A stretch of DNA of 31,812 nt from an uncultured Prevotella sp. (lineage in GTDB: Bacteria; Bacteroidota; Bacteroidia; Bacteroidales; Bacteroidaceae). The notes under the pieces were generated by a model, which ran no database searches, was not told where the DNA came from, and saw only the letters and a program-made list of their open reading frames with translations. Positions 25,006 through 31,812 of the stretch are shown in pieces. The position numbers were made by a program, and so were the translations under genes. The stretch is taken from positions 1 to 31,812 of the forward strand of contig USHW01000025.1 of the NCBI GenBank assembly GCA_900554545.1, written 5' to 3'. Numbering within the stretch: the stretch's first letter is position 1; each line of letters opens with the position of its first letter.

Positions 25006-25605
25006 CCCACCCCAGCTAGAGGGACGACCCACCCCAACCAAAAGGATAACCCACCCCAACTAAAAGGACAACCCACCCCAACCCTCCCAAAGGGAGGGGG
25101 CTTGACATGCTTTTGCAGGGTGGTGTTATTGGCCTTATAAGGCTTATTCGGCCTATTAATCCTATCGTGAGATAGGTCTTATAAGGCCGATAAGCCTGAT
25201 AAGGCCAATAACATTTTTGCTGTTGGCAATCAGCTAACGGCCTGGCGGGCAGCGGTAATCAAGCTCCCTCCCTTCGGGATGGATGGGGTGGGTTTTCAAT
25301 AGATGGCTTTTTGCCTTGCAAAAGGCCATCAATTACAATGCAAAAGGCCGTCTTTTAGCAGCCAAAAGACGGCCTTTTGCTAACTTGCTGGCAATCAACA
25401 GGTTAACCTGTGCGCCTTATCGGCCGGATAAGCCTTATTTACTGATAGGCCAAATAGGGCGGATAAGCCAGATAAGGCCAATAACACCACCCTGCAAAAA
25501 CATACCAAGCCCCATCCCTTCGGGAGGGTTAGGGTGGGTTATCCCTCTGGTTGGAGTGGGTTATCCCTTTGGTTGGGGTGGGTGTTCCTTCAGTTTAGGA
25601 TGGGT
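25006..25605. repeat. Composite MITE-like element A, about 600 bp
   Basis: Occupies most of the 814-bp pdxB-acpP gap. The outer arms (about 25006-25138 and 25474-25605) are imperfect inverted repeats of about 130 bp. Each is made of tandem units like CCCACCCCAACCAAAAGGA, then the hairpin CCCTCCC...GGGAGGG, then a TATGCTTTTGCAGGGTGG segment and TTATTGGCCTTAT. Inside lie further GGCCTTATAAGGCC-type palindromes, a second C-rich hairpin (25257-25295) and the 22-bp array (25299-25380). No coding region is credible. Confidence 0.82.
25299..25380. repeat. 22-bp-period hairpin array, locus 4 (inside element A)
   Basis: Two hairpin pairs: GATGGCTTTTTGCC with AAAAGGCCATC, and AAAAGGCCGTCTTTT with AAAAGACGGCCTTTT. 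Linkers are seven bases (TTGC/GCAATGC-like). Confidence 0.75.
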
Positions 25606-25708
25606 GTAAGTTGCCACCCTTTCCCCCTTTCACCCCCTTATTGAGCCTTATTTTATTGCACACATAACCCCGATGTGTGCAAAAGAAAACACTTTTTTGT
25701 CAAAAATA

Positions 25709-25740
25709 TTTGCACACTTAAATAAAAATTCGTTCCTTTG
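25709..25740 (+). promoter_or_regulatory. acpP-fabF-rnc promoter
   Basis: TTTG (25709-25712), 20 bp, then TTCCTTTG (25733-25740), one mismatch from TAnnTTTG. The predicted leader is about 50 nt and very AT-rich, which suits a highly expressed gene. Confidence 0.6.
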
Positions 25741-25795
25741 CAGCGATTTTTTGAGATTCGAATTTTATTATAAACTTTTTTAAAACATTACAATC

Positions 25796-26032
25796 ATGTC
25801 AGAAATTGAATCTAAAGTAAAAGCTATCATTGTAGAGAAACTTGGTGTTGACGAGGCTGAAGTAAAGCCCGAAGCAAGCTTCACAAACGACCTCGGCGCA
25901 GACTCTCTCGACACAGTAGAGCTGATTATGGAATTCGAAAAGGAGTTCAACATCTCTATTCCTGACGACAAGGCAGAGACAATCGCTACCGTTGGCGACG
26001 CCATCAGCTACATTGAGGCTAACATGAAATAA
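25796..26032 (+). CDS. acpP: Acyl carrier protein
   Basis: Carries growing fatty acyl chains on a 4'-phosphopantetheine arm. The 78-residue acidic protein has the attachment serine in GADSLDTVELIM (Ser37) and the usual four-helix length. It starts the acpP-fabF-rnc run, with fabF 19 bp downstream, the common Bacteroidales order. Codon use is strongly biased, fitting high expression. Confidence 0.98.
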   Translation: MSEIESKVKAIIVEKLGVDEAEVKPEASFTNDLGADSLDTVELIMEFEKEFNISIPDDKAETIATVGDAISYIEANMK

Positions 26033-26051
26033 TAATTCCAGACTGCGATAA

Positions 26052-27303
<1,252 letters not shown>

Positions 27304-27314
<11 letters not shown>

Positions 27315-28344
27315 TAACTTCATAGACAAGATAAAGCTCCCTTTCCGCAAGGAAAAGGAGCTTTATTGTTCTTTACGCAACATCATCGGATTTTACCCTC
27401 ACGACATCAACTTCTACAAACAGGCGCTCATGCACCGCAGCATGGCCAAGCGCAACGCAAAGGGTAAACCCGTAAACAACGAACGCCTTGAGTTCCTTGG
27501 CGACGCAATACTCGACGCCATCGTGGGCGACATAGTGTTCCGTCACTTCGAAGGCAAGCGCGAAGGATTCCTTACCACGACAAGAAGCAAAATCGTACAG
27601 CGCGAGACGCTCAACCGCCTGGCACACGAAATAGGCATAGGCCAGCTCATAATATCCAACGGACACATGTCCTCTCATAACAGCTATATGGAAGGAAATG
27701 CGTTCGAAGCCCTCGTAGGGGCCATCTACCTGGACCGCGGCTACGGCGCGTGCATGCGCTTCATGCAGGAACGCATCCTGTCGCAGCTTATCAACCTCGA
27801 CAAGGTGGCGTACAAGGAAGTGAACTTCAAGAGCAAGCTGATAGAGTGGTGCCAGAAGAACAAGGTAAAGCTCGACTTTGAACTTGTAGAGCAGAAACGC
27901 GACAACAACAACAGCCCGACATTCATCTACAAGGCGGTGATAGAGGGAATTGACGGCGGAGAAGGGCGCGGCTACTCCAAAAAGGAAAGCCAACAGACCG
28001 CCAGCAAGACCGCCCTGCAGAACCTAAGGCGCAAACCGCAGTTCATAGACGCCGTGTTCGCCGCGAAGACCGAGCGCACGAAGATGGAGGAAGAGCCGGT
28101 GGAGACAGTGCCTGACGTGGAAGCCAAGGAAGACTTCATAGTGCCGCAGACCGGCACAACGGACTCTGGCACGACGGCGGCGGAAACCGACATGGCGGAA
28201 AAGCCTGCCAAGGCAAATGCCGTAAAGAGAAAGAACGAAGCGGAGGTTGACGAGTTCGACCTGTCAGACATCAAAGCTTTCTCGGACAAGATGTCGAAAG
28301 AAGACATCGTGGCGGCAGCCGAAGCCGCCGCGTTCGCGGAATAA
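27304..28344 (+). CDS. rnc: Ribonuclease III with an acidic C-terminal extension
   Basis: Double-strand-specific endoribonuclease for rRNA and mRNA processing. The 346 residues have the nuclease domain (about 28-165) with signature NNERLEFLGDAILD (Glu63, Asp67) and a second acidic pair in NAFEALVGAIYLD, then the dsRNA-binding domain (about 176-245; FKSKLIEWCQKNKVKLDF, ending KKESQQTASKTALQNL). After it comes a tail of about 95 residues rich in E, T, A and K, which the E. coli enzyme (226 residues) lacks. The ATG at 27304 overlaps fabF by 11 bp; the longer form would start at GTG. Codons 10-21 form a strong hairpin (see separate entry). Confidence 0.96.
27331..27366 (+). promoter_or_regulatory. 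Hairpin with GCAA tetraloop in the first codons of rnc
   Basis: Arms 27331-27346 and 27351-27366 pair over 16 positions with one C-A mismatch (27341/27356), closed by the GNRA-type loop GCAA; TGTTCTTT follows. It lies 27 bp inside rnc. It could be an RNase III cleavage site or an attenuator; it may also simply reflect the conserved KLPFRKEKELY coding sequence. Confidence 0.6.
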
Positions 28345-28345
28345 G

Positions 28346-28790
28346 ACCCACCCCAACCAGAAGGAACACCCACCCCAACCCTCCCGAAGGGAGGGAGCTT
28401 AGTATGCTTTTGTCGGGTGAGGTTATTGGTCTTATCAGGCGTATCTGGCCTATTCATCTTATTGATTGATAGGGCTTATAAGGCCGATAAGGCGTATATG
28501 TTAACCGACTGATTGCCAACAAGTTACCAAAAGGCCGTCTTTTACCTTCTAAAAGACGGCCTTTTGCATTGTAATAGATGGCCTTTTGCAAGGCAAAAGG
28601 CCATCTATTGAAAACCCACCCAGCCCTCCCGAAGGGAGGAAGCTTGATTACCGCTGCCTGTCAGGCCATTAGCTGATTGCCAACAGTAAAAATGTTATTG
28701 GCCTTATAGGCCGAATAAGCCCTATAAGGCCAATAACACAAAGCAGCAAAAGCATACCAAGCTCCCTCCCTTTGGGAGGGTTGGGGTGGT
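28346..28790. repeat. Composite MITE-like element B, inverted relative to element A
   Basis: Fills the gap between the rnc stop (28344) and the HAD stop triplet (28792). Read in reverse complement it follows element A almost end to end: same C-rich hairpin arms, TATGCTTTTG segment, GGCCTTATA palindromes, TTGGCAATCAG segments, internal C-rich hairpin (28614-28655) and 22-bp array (28529-28610). It is about 445 bp, shorter than A because the outer tandem units are fewer. Confidence 0.82.
28529..28610. repeat. 22-bp-period hairpin array, locus 5 (inside element B)
   Basis: AAAAGGCCGTCTTTT pairs with AAAAGACGGCCTTTT, and AATAGATGGCCTTTT pairs with AAAAGGCCATCTATT, with 7-nt linkers. It is the inverted counterpart of locus 4. 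Confidence 0.77.
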
Positions 28791-28791
28791 G

Positions 28792-29448
28792 TCACATTAT
28801 CCCATCCAATTCTCCGAAGCTGTCAATTATCCACTCGGCGCGCTCGCGTTCAAGGTCTTCACGCCGTCCGTTGCCGTATGTCACGCCGACGGCACGTACT
28901 CCGGCGGCGTGCGCCATGCGTATGTCAAACTCCGTATCGCCCACCACGATGGCGTCGCATGGCTTCAGGCTGTTGTCGGCCAGCGTCTTGAGAACCATGT
29001 CGGGAGCGGGCTTGGCGTGCTCCACGTCGCCTGCGCCGAGCACGTATGGCACGTACTCCACAAGCCTCATCTCCTCAAGAAACTCCATAAGCGACGTGCG
29101 GAAACGGCTGCTCGCTATGGTTACAAGCAGCCCGGCGCGGTGCATGCTGCGGATGGTTTCGCACACACCGGGGAAGGGACGCACCGTGCCCGGACGGTTG
29201 TTCACCGCGAAAATGCGGCGGTATGTAGCCTCGCACAAGTCACCCGTGGCATCGTCCATCGGCATCAGCTGCGTGAAAGTCTGCTTCAGCGGCAGGCCAA
29301 TCATGGCCGCACACTCGTCGTCAGACCGCTGCGGCAGCCCCACCTCGGCCAAAGTCTGCTGCATTGTACGCACAATGAGTCCGCGCGTGTCGCCTATCGT
29401 GCCGTCAAAGTCAAGGATTACGGCTTTTAACGAAGTTTCTTTTTCCAT
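28792..29448 (-). CDS. HAD-superfamily hydrolase, phosphoglycolate phosphatase-like
   Basis: A 218-residue cytoplasmic phosphatase. The nucleophile motif is VILDFDGTIGDT (Asp13, Asp15); the cap domain follows (about 20-85). Motif II is LLVTIASSRFR, the motif III lysine is in AKPAPDMVL and motif IV is IVVGDTEFDIRMA. This fits the Gph/PGMB-type C1-capped HAD subfamily; the substrate cannot be read. The ATG at 29448 was chosen over one four codons earlier. Its stop is two bases from element B, so that element may serve as its 3' end. It is convergent with rnc. Confidence 0.88.
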   Translation of the reverse strand: MEKETSLKAVILDFDGTIGDTRGLIVRTMQQTLAEVGLPQRSDDECAAMIGLPLKQTFTQLMPMDDATGDLCEATYRRIFAVNNRPGTVRPFPGVCETIRSMHRAGLLVTIASSRFRTSLMEFLEEMRLVEYVPYVLGAGDVEHAKPAPDMVLKTLADNSLKPCDAIVVGDTEFDIRMAHAAGVRAVGVTYGNGRREDLERERAEWIIDSFGELDGIM

Positions 29449-29485
29449 ACAAAAAAACATTATATATTCATTTCAATGGTAAGCA

Positions 29486-29527
29486 CGACCCACCCCAACC
29501 CTCCTGAAAGGAGGGCCGGGGCGGGTC
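29486..29527. repeat. C-rich hairpin module with compensatory change
   Basis: CGACCCACCCCAACCCTCC, then TGAAA, then GGAGGGCCGGGGCGGG. The stem is CCCTCC/GGAGGG with a TGAAA loop. The outer C-rich and G-rich flanks also pair, making a longer hairpin just past the peptidase-like stop. Confidence 0.7.
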
Positions 29528-29536
29528 TCCATTAAT

Positions 29537-30553
29537 CTACTTTTTATTCATCATCACCACATCCACGGTGTTAAGCCTGAAATACTGCTCCGACATATAC
29601 ATCAGTCCGTTGTAAGGATTGGCGCCGCCCCACGAGTTCTTGCAGACGAACCAACGGCGTCCGTCGCCGTCGCGCGCCAGCCCTATGATGGCCATGCAGT
29701 GTCTTGGGGTGACTTCAAGACGCTCGAAGGCGCGCTGGCGCATGTCCTGCGTCACCTTTGTTCCGCCGCTTTCAAGGCGCGCCAGACCGTCACCGAACGA
29801 GAAGCCTACGCCCGTTGTATCGCCCTCCCAGCACACGCTGCGCCCCGAGCGCAGGGCTGCGGCTACACGGCTTACGAGCGTATCGAGCGGCACATTAATG
29901 TATTTGCTCCCCGTGCGGTCGGCAGGCAGGCCGAAAGACACGCCCTCGCCGAACGGCTCGTGCGTGTAACTGGTCATCGCCACGTAGTCGCCGGGCAGGC
30001 ATACGCTGTGCGCGAACTCACGCGTGGTATATTCCGCGCCGTACATCCACACACGGCGCGGCAGGGGGTTGATGTCACGGTCGAGTGCGTCGGCCACGTT
30101 GCCGCGCAGCCTTTCGATACCTTCGCGGCGGGCCACGGCGGCCTGCGACATCCTTGTCAGCTTGCGGCAGAGCACATCATAGTTGCAGTCGGAACGGTAA
30201 GAGTCGTAAGGCATGGCGCCGAACTCTTCCAAGGCGGCAAGCAGGCCGGGAGCCATTCCGGCGGCATCGACATTCTCCGCTCCGCCCGAAAGGTAGCAGC
30301 GCTCCGCTCGGTGTTCAAGGATGCGGCGCACGACATAGGCCGGCGACAGGTTGACGGAGTCGCCCTGCATCAGCCGGTCGCTCTCGATGACGGCCAGCAT
30401 GGCGTAAACCCAGCCGAGCTGCCGGCCGCCCTGCTGCTTTACGGGCGTAATCCTGTTCATCGTCTCGACGGTGAACACGGGACGCACGGCGGTCTCCCTG
30501 CCGCACGAACACAGGCAGACAACCGCCACCATGACAACAGTAAAAGCCTTCAT
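29537..30553 (-). CDS. Papain-fold (C1) lipoprotein lacking the catalytic cysteine
   Basis: A 338-residue predicted lipoprotein: MKAFTVVMVAVVCLCSC with Cys17 as lipidation site. The chain matches the C1 peptidase fold: ITPVKQQGGRQLGWVYAML aligns with the usual 'PVKNQG..G.CW.F' helix, then NLSPAYVVRR, the His region PRHCMAIIGLA and the Asn region FVCKNSWGGANPYNGLMYMS. The residue just before the conserved Trp, normally the nucleophile Cys, is Gly47 (codon GGC, one base from TGC). His and Asn are kept. So it is a probable pseudo-protease or a binding protein, unless the reading has an error at this codon. The frame is otherwise intact. The ATG at 30553 was chosen; the longer form starts at TTG. 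Confidence 0.82.
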   Translation of the reverse strand: MKAFTVVMVAVVCLCSCGRETAVRPVFTVETMNRITPVKQQGGRQLGWVYAMLAVIESDRLMQGDSVNLSPAYVVRRILEHRAERCYLSGGAENVDAAGMAPGLLAALEEFGAMPYDSYRSDCNYDVLCRKLTRMSQAAVARREGIERLRGNVADALDRDINPLPRRVWMYGAEYTTREFAHSVCLPGDYVAMTSYTHEPFGEGVSFGLPADRTGSKYINVPLDTLVSRVAAALRSGRSVCWEGDTTGVGFSFGDGLARLESGGTKVTQDMRQRAFERLEVTPRHCMAIIGLARDGDGRRWFVCKNSWGGANPYNGLMYMSEQYFRLNTVDVVMMNKK

Positions 30554-30558
30554 GGCCG

Positions 30559-30566
30559 CAAAATTA
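30559..30566 (-). promoter_or_regulatory. Promoter -7 box abutting the peptidase-like gene
   Basis: The minus strand reads TAATTTTG with its last G six bases before the ATG at 30553, so the transcript would be leaderless or nearly so. No clear -33 box. Confidence 0.45.
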
Positions 30567-30619
30567 ATGAAAACAGGCCAGCCAAGCAAATTTTGCCGAC
30601 GGCAAATGGCTTTGCAATC

Positions 30620-30700
30620 TGTGGCCTTTTACAACACGAAAGGCCACGTTTTGCATTATAAAAGGCCGTCTTTTACAAGCCAAAAGACGGCCTTTTGCAA
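30620..30700. repeat. 22-bp-period hairpin array, locus 6 (four units)
   Basis: GTGGCCTTTTACAACACG pairs into AAAGGCCAC, and AAAAGGCCGTCTTTT pairs with AAAAGACGGCCTTTT, again on a 22-bp period. It sits between the response regulator stop and the peptidase-like gene. Confidence 0.75.
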
Positions 30701-30778
30701 CGCATTGAAAGACAGGCGGTTACACAGCCTGCTATGTAACGCCGCGGAAAAAGTCACGCTTGAGCCGCACTGACGATG

Positions 30779-30817
30779 CGAAAAGGCCGCCCGGACATAA
30801 TGTCCGGACGGCCTTTC
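30779..30817 (-). terminator. Intrinsic terminator of the response regulator
   Basis: A near-perfect stem (30782-30798 with 30800-30817, core AAGGCCGCCCGGACA; one mismatch, 3-nt loop TAA) is followed on the minus strand by TTTTCGC. It lies 27 bp after the regulator stop. Confidence 0.75.
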
Positions 30818-30843
30818 GGTGTACCATCGACGCATGTCTGCGG

Positions 30844-31521
30844 TTAATTCACGGTGTCGTCGTCAGCCGCTATCTCCGAAGCGTTTATGTATCCGCGCGC
30901 CACAGCCTTGACTATAAGCTCGGCCATGTTGCGTGCCCCCAGCTTTGCGAAGAGCCTCTTGCGGTGCGTCTCGACGGTATTCTCAGATATGAAGAGCATC
31001 GACGCTATCTCCTTAGACGTGTGTCCTCCGGCCAACGCATTAAGTATTTCTATCTCACGTTCCGACGGATGCTCCATCCTGCGCTTGCATCCGGCCAGCT
31101 TCTTCTTCAGTCCGGGGCATAGATACTGCTCCCCGTTCATCACCGCCGTAATGGCGTCAACCATCTGCATGAAGTCGGTTGACTTCAGCATGATGGCGTT
31201 CACGTCCTTGTCGAGCATGCGGCGCAGCAGCCATATTTCCTCGTGTATGGTGTTTATTATCACACGTGCGTCGGCATGCGACATCCTTATGCAGTCAACC
31301 AATTCAAAGCCGTCGATGTCGGGCATGCCGATGTCGATGATGTAAACGTCGAAATGCCTGTATGGAAGAATGCGGAGCAAGTCGGCGGCGTGGCTGAAAG
31401 TCTCCACATTATACACCCCACAGCCCTCCATAAGGCTCTTGAAGCCTTCGAGTATGAGCACATGGTCGTCTGCAATGGCCACCGACAGGTCTTGCAATAT
31501 GTATTTTTGCGCCTCGTTCAT
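30844..31521 (-). CDS. NarL/FixJ-type response regulator, orphan
   Basis: A 225-residue two-domain transcription factor. The receiver domain (about 12-130) has the acidic pair Asp18-Asp19 (IADDH), phospho-acceptor Asp63 in YIIDIGMPDIDG and Lys in IMLKSTD. The C-terminal LuxR-type HTH (about 150-215) has SEREIEILNALAGG, SKEIASMLFISENTVETHRKR (20-residue core SKEIASMLFISENTVETHRK). No histidine kinase is within the window, so the partner lies elsewhere. The ATG at 31521 was chosen because a promoter-like TAATTTTG lies between it and the upstream ATG at 31548. Targets are unknown. Confidence 0.93.
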   Translation of the reverse strand: MNEAQKYILQDLSVAIADDHVLILEGFKSLMEGCGVYNVETFSHAADLLRILPYRHFDVYIIDIGMPDIDGFELVDCIRMSHADARVIINTIHEEIWLLRRMLDKDVNAIMLKSTDFMQMVDAITAVMNGEQYLCPGLKKKLAGCKRRMEHPSEREIEILNALAGGHTSKEIASMLFISENTVETHRKRLFAKLGARNMAELIVKAVARGYINASEIAADDDTVN

Positions 31522-31526
31522 CGGGG

Positions 31527-31534
31527 CAAAATTA
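31527..31534 (-). promoter_or_regulatory. Promoter -7 box abutting the response regulator
   Basis: The minus strand reads TAATTTTG with its last G six bases from the ATG at 31521. This is the same near-leaderless layout as the peptidase-like gene and rpoN. A TTGC about 18 bp upstream is a weak -33 candidate. Confidence 0.45.
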
Positions 31535-31599
31535 TACCATACATTCATAATGGCAATAACGGAAATCCGTGGTTTTTAACAAATACACATAACCAAAAG

Positions 31600-31812
31600 C
31601 CTCCACACCCACTCCAAATAACCCTCACACCCACCCCAACCCTCCCGAAGGGAGGGAGCTTGATATGACTTCAAAGGGCAGCGTCCAAATGATAAAACAT
31701 ATACAGAAAGTATAATAACGTACGTGTAAAACATTCAAGAAAGCTATTTAAGCCCCTCCCTTCGGGAGGGGTTTGGGGTGGGTGTGAGGGCTACTTGGGG
31801 TGGGTGTGAGGG
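31600..31812. repeat. Element with C-rich hairpin inverted arms, cut by the window end
   Basis: The left arm (about 31608-31665: ACACCCACCCCAACCCTCCCG, cited as ACACCCACCCCAA plus CCCTCCCG, hairpin, GCTTGATATG) is mirrored by the right arm (about 31751-31812: AAGCCCCTCCC, hairpin, GGGGTGGGTGTGAGGG twice). The middle (about 31666-31750) is unrelated AT-rich sequence without a gene. The right end is open. Confidence 0.7.

Noticed and set aside
25283..25609. Plus-strand frame of 108 codons inside element A
   Set aside because: Entirely built from repeat modules; no start context or protein features.

Overview
The window looks like a chromosomal segment from a member of the Bacteroidales, plausibly Prevotellaceae; the genus is an inference. 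The grounds are the gene order DUF6089-like/uppS/bamA/skp/murI and acpP-fabF-rnc, a long three-domain IspG, promoters matching the Bacteroidetes TTTG / TAnnTTTG pattern, and SPII lipoproteins. Coding density is high. I find 27 credible protein genes, two of them very short (a rubredoxin and a 58-residue membrane protein). I see no tRNA, rRNA, CRISPR array, transposase or phage gene.

Layout. (1) 267-8721, minus strand: an envelope-biogenesis cluster running from a lipoprotein (DUF6242-like) and a small beta-barrel protein through uppS, bamA and three tandem skp/ompH paralogues to murI, closed by a terminator at 211-245. It joins undecaprenyl carrier synthesis, outer-membrane protein insertion with its chaperones, and D-glutamate supply. 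(2) 9022-12496: pckA with a textbook promoter and terminator, a porin-like barrel gene, and upp on the plus strand. (3) 13030-16197: a small carbohydrate pair (SGNH sialate-O-acetylesterase-like and GH71/99-like). (4) 16771-21416, minus strand: rpoN, a PAP2-like membrane protein, purE and ispG. (5) 22014-24981: the 58-residue membrane protein, rubredoxin, a family 9 glycosyltransferase and, divergently, pdxB. (6) 25796-28344: acpP-fabF-rnc. (7) 28792-31521, minus strand: a HAD phosphatase, a papain-fold lipoprotein that has lost its nucleophile cysteine, and an orphan NarL-type response regulator.

The most unusual content is intergenic. From about 12.5 kb onward the spaces between genes are packed with structured repeats of several families. 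One family has six arrays of 15-nt cores on a 22-bp period in which adjacent units are mutual reverse complements and vary compensatorily between loci. Another is a C-rich hairpin module (CCCACCCC then CCCTCCCGAAGGGAGGG) that forms the outer arms of larger elements. Two such composite elements of about 0.4-0.6 kb, with long terminal inverted repeats, flank acpP-fabF-rnc in opposite orientation. There is also a 40-bp perfect stem around 14.7 kb, several AT-rich long inverted repeats next to stop codons, and four GCGGATTTGCAATCCGC-type palindromes downstream of upp. No protein that could mobilise these is encoded here.

All identifications come from reading sequence and motifs by eye; no database search was run.
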